Shown: one piece after another, positions 43,096 through 51,249 of the stretch | Layout: every line of letters starts with the position of its first letter | Position numbering within the stretch: position 1 is the stretch's first letter | From: an uncultured Pelagibacteraceae bacterium | Lineage (GTDB): Bacteria > Pseudomonadota > Alphaproteobacteria > Pelagibacterales > Pelagibacteraceae | Reading direction: 5' to 3' | Assembly: GCA_902559395.1 (NCBI GenBank) | Contig: CACEHR010000007.1 | Location: forward strand, 1 to 64,000 | DNA length: 64,000 bases | Made by a program: the position numbers and the translations under genes | The notes under the pieces: model-generated | Database searches by the model: none | Seen by the model: the letters and a program-made list of their open reading frames with translations, nothing else | Told to the model about the DNA's origin: nothing

Positions 43096-44049
43096 ATGAA
43101 AAAGGTTTTAATTACAAGACGTTTAATAAGAGAAAGTGAAGATAAAGCATCCAAATTATTTGATGCTAAATTTAATACTAATGATGAACTTTATTCACAA
43201 AAAAAAATTATTGAAATGAGTGAAGGATTTGATGGAATATTATCATCACTAACTGAAAAATTAGATGCAGAAACAATTAATCAATTACCAGACTCTGTAA
43301 AAATTATTTCAAATTTTGCAGTTGGATTTGGAAATATTGATTTAGAAGCAGCAAAAAATAGAGGTATAGCTGTAACTAATACACCAGAAGTTTTATCTGA
43401 TGCTACAGCAGAGATTGGAATTTTGTTGATTCTAGGAGCATGCAGGAGAGCTACCGAAGGAATAGAGTCTGCTAAAGAAGGTGGATGGAAATGGTCTGCT
43501 GATTATTTAATTGGAAAACAATTAACAGGAACAAGATTAGGAATTTTAGGTATGGGGCGTATTGGACAAAAAATTGCAAAAATTGCAAAATCTTTGGGTA
43601 TGGTCATTCATTATCATAATCGTTCAAAATTAAGCGAAGATAAAGAGCAAGGTGCAATATATCATGACAGCATAAAAAGTCTTTTTTCAGTCTCAGATGT
43701 TTTATCAATTTGTTGTCCAGCCACAAAGGAAACAGAGAACCTAATTAATAAAGAAACTGTTGAGTATTTTCCCAAAGGTGCCGTGATAACTAATGTTGCT
43801 AGAGGTGATATAGTTGATGATGAAGCTTTAATTGATGCATTGAATAGAAGAAAAATTTATGCAGCAGGATTAGATGTTTATAAAAACGAACCAAATTTAA
43901 ATCCTGGTTATTTAAAAATTCCAAGTGCTTTTGTTTTACCTCATCTCGGGAGTGCAACAAAGGACACGAGAATTGCAATGGGAAATTTAGCAATTGATAA
44001 TCTAGATGAATTTTTTAGAACTGGAAACTGTATTAATAAAGTAAATTAA
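43096..44049 (+). CDS. D-isomer 2-hydroxyacid dehydrogenase (glyoxylate/hydroxypyruvate reductase-like)
   Basis: A 317-residue NAD(P)-dependent D-2-hydroxyacid dehydrogenase. The Rossmann motif is LGILGMGRIGQKIAKIAKSL, with the signature TNVARGDIVDDEALIDAL (catalytic Arg before), and the catalytic His in VLPHLGSATKDTR. ISNFAVGFGNIDLEAAKNRG is the substrate-binding loop typical of glyoxylate reductases. It could interconvert glyoxylate and glycolate, or hydroxypyruvate and glycerate. It follows glcF by five bases. Confidence 0.92.
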   Translation: MKKVLITRRLIRESEDKASKLFDAKFNTNDELYSQKKIIEMSEGFDGILSSLTEKLDAETINQLPDSVKIISNFAVGFGNIDLEAAKNRGIAVTNTPEVLSDATAEIGILLILGACRRATEGIESAKEGGWKWSADYLIGKQLTGTRLGILGMGRIGQKIAKIAKSLGMVIHYHNRSKLSEDKEQGAIYHDSIKSLFSVSDVLSICCPATKETENLINKETVEYFPKGAVITNVARGDIVDDEALIDALNRRKIYAAGLDVYKNEPNLNPGYLKIPSAFVLPHLGSATKDTRIAMGNLAIDNLDEFFRTGNCINKVN

Positions 44050-44050
44050 A

Positions 44051-44965
44051 ATGTCTAAATTGATAGCTTTCATAGGCGTTGGCAACATGGGTTGTCCAAT
44101 GGCTGAAAATTTAATGAAGGCAGGAAAATCTGTAAAAGTTTTTGATGTCTCAAAAAAAATGCTTGAGATTGCAAAAGATAAAAATCTTGAGACAATCGAA
44201 AATTTAGATGACCTAATTACAGATGATGTAGAAACAGTTATTACTATGCTTCCAGAGGGCAAGCATTCCAAGGAAGTTTATTTAGGGGATAATGGAATAA
44301 TAAATAAAGTTTTAAAAAATTGTTTGCTAATTGATTGTTCAACAATTGATATTCAAACTTCTGTTGAAATTGGAAAAAAAGCTTCAGAATTAGGAATAGA
44401 AATGATTGATGCGCCAGTTAGTGGTGGAGTAATGGGAGCTCAAAAAGCAACTTTAAATATAATGGTTGGTGGATCGAAAAAAGCATTTGAAAAAGCGCTT
44501 CCTTTATTAAAAATTATGGGAAAAAATATATTTCATGCAGGTGATTTAGGTAGTGGTAATGGTGCCAAAATTTGTAACAACATGGCTTTAGGTATTGCAA
44601 TGATTGCTGCTTCAGAGTCATTAATGTTAGCAAAAAGATTAAACATAGATATTAAAAAAGTTCATGAAATTATGAAAAATGCATCTGGTAACAGTTGGCC
44701 AATTTCAGTGTATCCTCCTTTACCTGGTTTAATTGATGGTACACCCTCTAATAACAATTATCGTCCAGGTTTCTCTGCAGGAATGATGAATAAAGATCTT
44801 AAACTTGCAAATGATTGTGCCAAGAGTGTGAATGCAGAAACACCATTAGGAAAAATGGCTTTAGAAATTTATGACCAATTTTGCAAAGATGGAAACGATA
44901 CTAAGGATTTTTCAGCTATTTCCAAAGTTATAGGTGGTAGTGCTTGGGACTATCCCATTGATTAA
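44051..44965 (+). CDS. 3-hydroxyisobutyrate / 2-hydroxy-3-oxopropionate dehydrogenase family
   Basis: A 304-residue beta-hydroxyacid dehydrogenase. N-terminal FIGVGNMGCPMAENLMKAG binds the cofactor; DAPVSGGVMGAQKATLNIMV binds substrate; GSGNGAKICNNMALG carries the catalytic Lys. The length and the C-terminal RPGFSAGMMNKDLKLA fit 3-hydroxyisobutyrate dehydrogenase (mmsB), while the context after glcDEF and a glyoxylate reductase also fits tartronate semialdehyde reductase. It begins one base after the upstream gene. Confidence 0.9.
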   Translation: MSKLIAFIGVGNMGCPMAENLMKAGKSVKVFDVSKKMLEIAKDKNLETIENLDDLITDDVETVITMLPEGKHSKEVYLGDNGIINKVLKNCLLIDCSTIDIQTSVEIGKKASELGIEMIDAPVSGGVMGAQKATLNIMVGGSKKAFEKALPLLKIMGKNIFHAGDLGSGNGAKICNNMALGIAMIAASESLMLAKRLNIDIKKVHEIMKNASGNSWPISVYPPLPGLIDGTPSNNNYRPGFSAGMMNKDLKLANDCAKSVNAETPLGKMALEIYDQFCKDGNDTKDFSAISKVIGGSAWDYPID

Positions 44966-44970
44966 AATAG

Positions 44971-45171
44971 TTACTGTAAGTGTTTATAAATTGTTGTTCT
45001 TGAAACACCCAATTTCCTAGATGCCGCAGAAATATTATTTGTTTCATTAAATGTCGATCTAATTAAAACACAGCATTTCTCAGCGGGTATATGAAGATAA
45101 TAAATTGGTTTAGTATTTTTAATTCTACTTTCAATTGAATTTTTTTTATAAATTTGTTCAATATGGGTCAT
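44971..45171 (-). CDS. Small Fis-type helix-turn-helix protein
   Basis: A 66-residue protein whose C-terminus, NISAASRKLGVSRTTIYKHL, is a Fis/NtrC-type HTH_8 motif. The N-terminal ~45 residues are basic and lack any recognisable receiver or AAA+ domain, so this is a stand-alone DNA-binding domain. It is divergent from the first TRAP operon and may regulate it or the upstream glycolate block. It lies convergent with the preceding dehydrogenase, five bases apart. Confidence 0.7.
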   Translation of the reverse strand: MTHIEQIYKKNSIESRIKNTKPIYYLHIPAEKCCVLIRSTFNETNNISAASRKLGVSRTTIYKHLQ

Positions 45172-45224
45172 TTTGGCACAGATTTTAGAAAGACTCTAAA
45201 CTGAATCTATGTTTAAATTTCCTC

Positions 45225-45236
45225 AGTTAATTAACT
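45225..45236. promoter_or_regulatory. Palindrome in leader of first TRAP binding-protein gene
   Basis: The perfect palindrome AGTTAATTAACT lies immediately before the AAGAGGAG ribosome binding site. Its core GTTAATTAAC recurs in the same place before the second TRAP gene (50028-50037). A shared operator, or an RNA element near the ribosome site, is possible. Confidence 0.5.
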
Positions 45237-45249
45237 AAGAGGAGAATAA

Positions 45250-46410
45250 ATGATTAAGAATAAAAAATCATTGAAGGGTTCTAAAACTCCTTCAAGAAGA
45301 AAGTTCTTCAAAGCAGCAGCGGCGACTGGTGCAGCAGCAACAGCAGCTGTAGCAATGCCAAATCTAGCTTTAGGAGCTGGACACATTACTCTAAAGATGC
45401 AAGCAGCTTGGCCTTCAGGCGCAAACATCTTTTTTGAAATGGCATCTGATTACGCAAAAATGGTTAGTGATATGTCAGATGGTAAACTTAAAATTGATGT
45501 TCAACCAGTTGGAGCTGTTGTTAAAACTTCTGAAATTGGACAAGCAGTAAGTTCAGGTGTAGTTGATATGGGTCACTGGGTGACTGCATATTGGTATGGT
45601 AAAAATGCTGCTGCGTCTCTTTTTGGAACTGGACCATCATACGGAATGTCATCTCAAGAAGTTATGGGATGGATGGAGTACGGTGGAGGAAGAGCGTTAT
45701 ATGAAGAAGCAGTAAAAAGTGTTGGATTTAATTATACAGGCTTCTTCCATATGCCAATGCCAGCTCAACCATTTGGTTGGTTTAAAAAGAATGTAACAAA
45801 AGTATCTGATGTTAAAGGTATGAAGTATAGAACTGTTGGTCTAGCGACTAACGTTTTAACTGCTATGGGAATGGTCGTGAGACAATTGCCAGGTGGTGAA
45901 ATCCAACCAGCAATGAAAACTGGTTTGATTGATGCTGCAGAGTTTAACAACCCTACATCAGACTCACAGTTTGGAATGCAGGATGTCTCTAAACACTATC
46001 ACTTAGGAAGTTTCCACCAATCTCAGGAAATGTTTGAAATTCCAGTGAATACAAAGAGACTAAATAGCTTATCGCCTGCTCATCAAGCTATCTTGAAGAA
46101 TGCTGCTTATGCTGCAAACTCAGATAACTACTTTAAAGCATTAGTTAGATATTCAACTGACTTAGCTAAATTGATGAACGAGCATAAAGTTAATGTTTAC
46201 CAAACATCAGACGCTATCCTAGCAGAGCAATTAAAAGGTTGGGATAAAGTTATTGGTGAGTTTTCTGGTAAGGATGCTTTCTTTAAAAAAGTAGTAGACT
46301 CACAAAAAGCATACGCTAAGAGAACTATGAAGTATCTGTTGATGAATCAACCGAACTACAAATTAGCTTATGAAAATGAGTTTGGACCAATTGAGAAAGT
46401 TAAAATCTAA
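45250..46410 (+). CDS. TRAP transporter substrate-binding protein DctP family (Tat-exported)
   Basis: A 386-residue periplasmic binding protein. The Tat signal TPSRRKFFKAAAATGAAATA has the twin arginines and an Ala-rich h-region, cleaved near ALGAGH. The mature part has the DctP-type substrate-pocket Arg in VKGMKYRTVGLATNVL and the following QLPGGEIQPAMKTGLIDAAE. It captures an organic acid for the membrane subunits encoded after the terminator-like hairpin. Ligand unknown. A strong AAGAGGAG ribosome site precedes the ATG. Confidence 0.92.
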   Translation: MIKNKKSLKGSKTPSRRKFFKAAAATGAAATAAVAMPNLALGAGHITLKMQAAWPSGANIFFEMASDYAKMVSDMSDGKLKIDVQPVGAVVKTSEIGQAVSSGVVDMGHWVTAYWYGKNAAASLFGTGPSYGMSSQEVMGWMEYGGGRALYEEAVKSVGFNYTGFFHMPMPAQPFGWFKKNVTKVSDVKGMKYRTVGLATNVLTAMGMVVRQLPGGEIQPAMKTGLIDAAEFNNPTSDSQFGMQDVSKHYHLGSFHQSQEMFEIPVNTKRLNSLSPAHQAILKNAAYAANSDNYFKALVRYSTDLAKLMNEHKVNVYQTSDAILAEQLKGWDKVIGEFSGKDAFFKKVVDSQKAYAKRTMKYLLMNQPNYKLAYENEFGPIEKVKI

Positions 46411-46427
46411 TTAACTTTAGTAAATTC

Positions 46428-46460
46428 AAAAAAGGGGGTTTAAAAACCCCCTTTTTTTTT
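46428..46460 (+). terminator. Rho-independent terminator between dctP and dctQ-type genes
   Basis: GGGGGTTT pairs with AAACCCCC around a very short loop and is followed by nine or more T. It lies 20 nt after the binding-protein stop and before the permease genes, so it probably gives partial read-through, making more binding protein than permease. Confidence 0.85.
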
Positions 46461-46483
46461 AGTTTAATTTAATATACTTTTTG

Positions 46484-47071
46484 ATGATGGAATCTTTCAT
46501 TAAATTTGCGGATACACTTAGCACTTCAATGGGTAAAGCATTTTCTTGGTGTATTGTGATTTTAATGGGTGGAACAGTTTATGAAGTTGTTATGGCTTAT
46601 GTATTTAATAAGCCAACTTTATGGAATTTTGATTTTAGTATGCAAATGTATGGGGCAATACTAATGATGTCGGGTGCATATTGTTTAGCGACCGAAGCAC
46701 ATGTAAGAGGTGATGTAATTTATCGATTATTTAAACAAAGAACTCAAGCTTGGATAGATTTAGTCCTTTATTTTATCTTCTTTTTTCCAGGTGTCGTTGC
46801 TTTAGCTTTTTATGGATATGAATACGCTGCAATTGCTTGGAAAATAAAAGAGACAAGTTGGAGTAGTCCAGCTCAAATACAAATTTACATGGTTAAATCT
46901 ATGATACCTGCTGCAGGTACATTGTTAGTTATTCAAGGAATTGCAGAAGTTTTTAGATCTATTATTTGTATCAAAACAGGACAATGGCCTATGCGAATGG
47001 TAGTTGCCGAGGAAACAGAACAAATGCTGATGAGAACATCACAAGAGGAAGATAAATCAAATGTTATTTAG
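46484..47071 (+). CDS. TRAP transporter small permease (DctQ family)
   Basis: A 195-residue four-helix membrane protein of the DctQ family, with FSWCIVILMGGTVYEVVMAY and the conserved HVRGDVIYRLFKQRTQAWID loop, then YFIFFFPGVVALAFYGYEYA. ATG at 46484 is used; TTG at 46481 and ATG at 46487 are neighbouring alternatives. It overlaps the large permease gene by 11 bases, so the two are translationally coupled. Confidence 0.9.
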   Translation: MMESFIKFADTLSTSMGKAFSWCIVILMGGTVYEVVMAYVFNKPTLWNFDFSMQMYGAILMMSGAYCLATEAHVRGDVIYRLFKQRTQAWIDLVLYFIFFFPGVVALAFYGYEYAAIAWKIKETSWSSPAQIQIYMVKSMIPAAGTLLVIQGIAEVFRSIICIKTGQWPMRMVVAEETEQMLMRTSQEEDKSNVI

Positions 47072-48422
47072 TCTTTCAAATCCAGAAGTTGCAATTTTAA
47101 TGATGGGTATATTTCTATTTGCTGTTCTTTTAGGTTTTCCAATTGCATTTACATTAATGGCGATGGGTATTGCGTTTGGTTATTATGCTTACTACGACGC
47201 GACTATGATGGAACACATTTTTGATAATAGAATTTTTCAATTATTTGTTCAAAACACCTATACTGTTATGGATAATAATGTTCTGACAGCTGTACCTTTA
47301 TTCTTGTTCATGGGTTATTTAGTTGAGAGAGCGGGAATTGTTGCAAAATTATTTTTTGCCATAAGATTAGCTGCACATAGACTTCCAGCATCTATGGCTG
47401 TTGCTGCATTAATCACTTGTACACTGTTTTCTACAGCAACAGGAATTATTGGTGCTGTAGTGACGTTGATGGGATTATTAGCTTGGCCAGCAATGGTAAA
47501 AGCTGGCTATGATAAAAAATTTGCATCAGGAATAATATGTTCTGGAGGATGTTTGGGTATTCTAATACCGCCAAGCATTATGTTGATTGTTTACTCAGTT
47601 ATTGCTCAATTATCACCTCTAAGACTTTTTGCAGCCGCTATCTTTCCAGGTTTACTTTTGGCAGGATTGTACATTGGCTATGCGGTTATAAGAGCGTGGC
47701 TGAATCCATCTATAGCACCTAGACCGCCACAAGAAGATATTCCACCTCGTGCAGAAATTTTAAAAGAGGTATTAGTTTCTTTTGTACCTTTATTTGGATT
47801 AATTATGTTAGTGCTTGGAACAATTTTAGCCGGAATAGCAACACCAGCAGAGGCCGCAGCAGCAGGAGCCTTTGGAGCATTGATTTTATCTTGGTTCTAT
47901 AAAACCCTTAAATGGCAAAACTTTAAAGAGTCTGTTTTTTTAACTGCCAAAACAACAGCTATGATTATGTGGTTATTTATTGGATCTTGGACTTTTTCTT
48001 CAGTATTTTCTTACCTAGGTGGACATGAAGTTTTTGAACATTTTTTTACTTCTATAAATATTTCAACTTGGCAATTTCTAGTAATTACACAAATTATAAT
48101 TTTCCTTTTAGGATGGCCATTAGAGTGGACTGAAATTTTAATTATTTTTGTTCCAATTTTTTTACCACTACTAGAAATTTTTGGCGTTAACCCATATTTT
48201 TTTGCAATGTTAATAGCTTTAAATTTGCAAACCTCTTTTTTAACGCCGCCAATGGCTATGTCGGCTTATTATTTAAAAGGAGTTCAAAAAACCAACGTTG
48301 AATTAATGGATATTTTTAGAGGAATTATGCCTTTCTTAGCAATCGTTATTTTTGCAATGTTTTTAATGTACATGTTTCCAGCAATAGCCTTATGGTTGCC
48401 AGAAACATTATTTGCAAATTAA
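47061..48422 (+). CDS. TRAP transporter large permease (DctM family)
   Basis: A 453-residue, about 12-helix permease of the DctM family and the Na+-coupled transport subunit. Motifs: LLGFPIAFTLMAMGIAFGY, ALITCTLFSTATGIIGAVV, and SGIICSGGCLGILIPPSIML, a typical DctM loop, plus a late ALNLQTSFLTPPMAMSAYY. Length is normal, in contrast to the second TRAP permease in this window. The amidase gene starts directly after its stop codon. Confidence 0.93.
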   Translation: MLFSLSNPEVAILMMGIFLFAVLLGFPIAFTLMAMGIAFGYYAYYDATMMEHIFDNRIFQLFVQNTYTVMDNNVLTAVPLFLFMGYLVERAGIVAKLFFAIRLAAHRLPASMAVAALITCTLFSTATGIIGAVVTLMGLLAWPAMVKAGYDKKFASGIICSGGCLGILIPPSIMLIVYSVIAQLSPLRLFAAAIFPGLLLAGLYIGYAVIRAWLNPSIAPRPPQEDIPPRAEILKEVLVSFVPLFGLIMLVLGTILAGIATPAEAAAAGAFGALILSWFYKTLKWQNFKESVFLTAKTTAMIMWLFIGSWTFSSVFSYLGGHEVFEHFFTSINISTWQFLVITQIIIFLLGWPLEWTEILIIFVPIFLPLLEIFGVNPYFFAMLIALNLQTSFLTPPMAMSAYYLKGVQKTNVELMDIFRGIMPFLAIVIFAMFLMYMFPAIALWLPETLFAN

Positions 48423-49751
48423 ATGATAGATATTTTTTCCTTAAAAGTTGAAGAAATCGCTTCAAAAATAAAAGATGCTCAACTTACTTCAGTCGAAGTC
48501 TGTGAGAAGTATATTGAAAGAATAAATAAATTTGAAAAAGATGTTAAGGCTTGGGCACATTTTGATAAAAAACTTTTACTAGAAAAAGCTGCTGAGGCTG
48601 ATGAATACAGAAGATCAGGAAAACCCACAGGACCTTTGCATGGCATTCCTGTAGCTGTAAAAGATATTGTTGGAACAGTTGATATGCCAACAGAATGTGG
48701 AACAGTTATTAGAAAAGGAAAATCTTATTCACAAAATGCAGAAATTGTTGATTTATTATTAGCAGCTGGTGCAATTATAATGGGCAAAACTGCTACAGCT
48801 GAATTAGCTTATCTTGGTCCAACTAAAACAACCAATCCACATGATCACTCTAGAACTCCAGGTGGTTCATCGAGTGGGTCTGCAGCTACAGTTGCATCGT
48901 ATATGGCACCTTTATCAATAGGTTCGCAAACAGGTGGTTCAGTTATAAGACCTGCATCTTACTGTGGAGTTGTAGGTTACAAACCAACCTACGGATTAAT
49001 TTCAAGAAATGGAGTGCTTAAAACTTCAGAAAAATTAGATCACATAGGTGTATTTGGAAGAACTGTTGAGGATGTAGCACTCCTTGCAAAAGTATTAATT
49101 AAAAAAGATAAATTTGATAATGCAACTGTTTATTATTCAGCTGATAGTATGCTTGAAGAAACAAAAAAAGGACCACTGTTTGAGCCAAAATTTATTTTTT
49201 ATAAAACAGATCATTGGAAAAATGTTGAAAAAAAATCTAGAGAAGCTTTTGAATATTTTATTAAATCTTTTAAAAATAACATCGAAATTTTCGATACACC
49301 ATCTTATTTTAAAGATATTCATAAATACCATCAGATAATTCACGAAACAGATTTGGCAAACAATTTTGGATTATATTACAAAAAGTATAAAAAAAAATTA
49401 TCTAAACCTATGCAAGATGCAATTATTAAAGGAAATAAACATTCAGCAAAAGAGTATGCTGAAGCTATAGATTTTATGAAAAGAAGTTATGAATCTTATG
49501 AAGAAGTTTTTGAGGATTATCATGGGATATTGTCACCTTCTAGTCCCGGTGTTGCCCCTAAAGGCTTAAAGAGCACTGGCTCTGCAGAGTTTAATAAAGT
49601 GTGGTCTTATTTAGGAACTCCATGTATTTCTCTTCCGTTATTACAGGGAGAGAGTAAAATGCCACTAGGTGTTCAATTGATCGGTGCAAAATTTGATGAT
49701 CATAGATTTTTAGGTGTTGCTAATTGGTTAGAAAAGGAATGTAATAATTAA
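48423..49751 (+). CDS. Amidase (amidase signature family)
   Basis: A 442-residue amidase-signature hydrolase. The Ser-cisSer-Lys triad is visible: Lys in GIPVAVKDIVG, and the two Ser in TPGGSSSGSAATVASYMA and IGSQTGGSVIRPASYCG. Family members hydrolyse amides, including allophanate and indoleacetamide-type substrates; the substrate is not evident. Its ATG directly follows the dctM-type stop, so it may process the compound imported by the first TRAP system. Confidence 0.92.
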   Translation: MIDIFSLKVEEIASKIKDAQLTSVEVCEKYIERINKFEKDVKAWAHFDKKLLLEKAAEADEYRRSGKPTGPLHGIPVAVKDIVGTVDMPTECGTVIRKGKSYSQNAEIVDLLLAAGAIIMGKTATAELAYLGPTKTTNPHDHSRTPGGSSSGSAATVASYMAPLSIGSQTGGSVIRPASYCGVVGYKPTYGLISRNGVLKTSEKLDHIGVFGRTVEDVALLAKVLIKKDKFDNATVYYSADSMLEETKKGPLFEPKFIFYKTDHWKNVEKKSREAFEYFIKSFKNNIEIFDTPSYFKDIHKYHQIIHETDLANNFGLYYKKYKKKLSKPMQDAIIKGNKHSAKEYAEAIDFMKRSYESYEEVFEDYHGILSPSSPGVAPKGLKSTGSAEFNKVWSYLGTPCISLPLLQGESKMPLGVQLIGAKFDDHRFLGVANWLEKECNN

Positions 49752-49928
49752 ATGCAAAAATTTACTGTATTTTTAGGAACTTTGCTTGCAACAGCTTTTT
49801 TAGTTGGCTTAGCTACGACATTAACAAGATCAACAATGATAGGTTTTTTTGATGTATTGCCAGTTTATATATTGATGGCAATCGCAATCTTCATGATGGT
49901 CTATGAAGCATTTTTTGATAAAAAATAA
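49752..49928 (+). CDS. Small two-helix membrane protein (58 aa)
   Basis: A 58-residue hydrophobic protein starting MQKFTVFLGTLLATAFLVGL, with a second helix VYILMAIAIFMMVYEAFF and a short basic end. The ATG follows the amidase stop by one base, so translation is probably coupled. No family recognised. A role with the neighbouring transporter or amidase is possible but unsupported. Confidence 0.6.
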   Translation: MQKFTVFLGTLLATAFLVGLATTLTRSTMIGFFDVLPVYILMAIAIFMMVYEAFFDKK

Positions 49929-50025
49929 TTTTATATAATCTAAAATTTACTACCTCAGATTGTAATACAATAGTTTACAGTTATTTTAATCTAGACTTAA
50001 ACGCACATTTGTAATTTACTCTTTA

Positions 50026-50039
50026 TTGTTAATTAACAA
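50026..50039. promoter_or_regulatory. Palindrome in leader of second TRAP binding-protein gene
   Basis: The perfect 14-bp palindrome TTGTTAATTAACAA lies just before the ribosome binding site GGAGAGAGG. It shares the 10-mer GTTAATTAAC with the leader of the first TRAP binding-protein gene, 14 versus 18 nt before the start codons. Confidence 0.5.
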
Positions 50040-50055
50040 AGAAGAGGAGAGAGGA

Positions 50056-51180
50056 ATGATTAAAGAAAAAAAATCATTGAAGGTTTCTAGATCACCTTCA
50101 AGACGTAAGTTCTTTAAAACTGCAGCTGCAACTGGTGTTGCTGCTGTTGCTTTATCTGCTCCAGCAGTTGCCAAAGAAAGAGTTGAAGCTTCTATGGTAG
50201 CTACTTGGCCTAGAGATTTTCCAGGCCTAGGAACTGGTGCACAAAGACTTGCTCAAAGATTAAGCGATATGAGTGACGGAAGAATTCAAGTTACTTATTA
50301 TGCTGCTAACGAGAGGGTAAAAGCATTTGACTCATTTGACGAAGTTGCATCTGGTAACTCTCAAATGTATCATGGTGCTGATTACTACTGGGTTAAAAAA
50401 CACCCTGCATTTGGATATTTTACTGCCGTTCCATTTGGTTTCACATATGCTGAAATGAATGCGTGGTTAAAATTTGCTGGTGGACAAGAGTTGTGGGATG
50501 AATTGACTGATGATTTTGGAACACAAAGTTTTGCTGCTGGTAATACTGGAGTGCAAATGGGTGGTTGGTTTAACAAAAAAATTAGATCAGCTAATGACTT
50601 TAAAGGTTTAAAAATGCGTATGCCTGGTTTAGGTGGACAAGTACTTGGAAAACTAGGTGGTTCTCCAATTTCACTTCCTGGTGGACAAATTTATGAAAAC
50701 CTTGTGTCAGGTGCAATTGATGCAACTGAATGGGTAGGACCTTGGAACGATGAAGCTATGAAGTTCCAGGAAGCTGCTAAGTATTATTACTATCCAGGAA
50801 TGCATGAACCAGGATCTACACTAGCTTGTGGAGTTAACAAATCTTGGTTTACTAGTTTGTCAAAATCAGATCAGTTAATTATTAAAACTGCATGTGATTG
50901 GGCTGACACAACTACAATGGCTGAATACAATGCTAAAAACGGAGCTGCACTAGCGCGATTAGTTAACGAAAGTGGAGTTAAACTAGAGAAGTTTAACGAT
51001 AAAGTTTACGATGCTTTCGCTAAAGGTGCTGCAGAAGTTTTTGATGAAGTTCAACAACATAGTGCTCTTGCTAAGAAAGTACATGCTGCCTTTGTTAAAG
51101 GTCGTAAGGAAATCGGTGCTTGGACTAACTTGTCTGACGGGCCATATGTTGCTCAAAGAAATAGAGCATTAGGAGTATAA
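50056..51180 (+). CDS. TRAP transporter substrate-binding protein (TakP-like, Tat-exported)
   Basis: A 374-residue periplasmic binding protein. The ATG at 50056 is chosen because it follows a strong ribosome site and starts MIKEKKSLKVSRSPSRRKFF, almost the same as the first TRAP binding protein. Tat signal SRRKFFKTAAATG is followed by a cleavage region APAVAKE. The mature part, ATWPRDFPGLGTGAQRLAQR, the Arg of LKMRMPGLGGQVLGKLGG, and SGAIDATEWVGPWNDEAM, resemble 2-oxo acid binders of the TakP type. Ligand is inferred only. Confidence 0.9.
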   Translation: MIKEKKSLKVSRSPSRRKFFKTAAATGVAAVALSAPAVAKERVEASMVATWPRDFPGLGTGAQRLAQRLSDMSDGRIQVTYYAANERVKAFDSFDEVASGNSQMYHGADYYWVKKHPAFGYFTAVPFGFTYAEMNAWLKFAGGQELWDELTDDFGTQSFAAGNTGVQMGGWFNKKIRSANDFKGLKMRMPGLGGQVLGKLGGSPISLPGGQIYENLVSGAIDATEWVGPWNDEAMKFQEAAKYYYYPGMHEPGSTLACGVNKSWFTSLSKSDQLIIKTACDWADTTTMAEYNAKNGAALARLVNESGVKLEKFNDKVYDAFAKGAAEVFDEVQQHSALAKKVHAAFVKGRKEIGAWTNLSDGPYVAQRNRALGV

Positions 51181-51200
51181 CTTAATTCTAATTATTACTA

Positions 51201-51228
51201 GAGGGCCCTTAAATGGGCCCTCTTTTTA
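51201..51228 (+). terminator. Rho-independent terminator between second TRAP dctP and dctQ-type genes
   Basis: GAGGGCCC and GGGCCCTC form an 8-bp GC-rich stem around TTAAAT, followed by a run of T. It lies 20 nt after the binding-protein stop, the same arrangement as in the first TRAP operon. Confidence 0.88.
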
Positions 51229-51249
51229 TATATCAATAAAAGATTTAAT

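Noticed and set aside
45174..45194. Sigma-54-like promoter before the Fis-type HTH gene (TGGCAC followed by TTTTAG)
   Set aside because: The -24 half fits, but the -12 half lacks the GC of the consensus, and streamlined SAR11-type genomes usually lack sigma-54.
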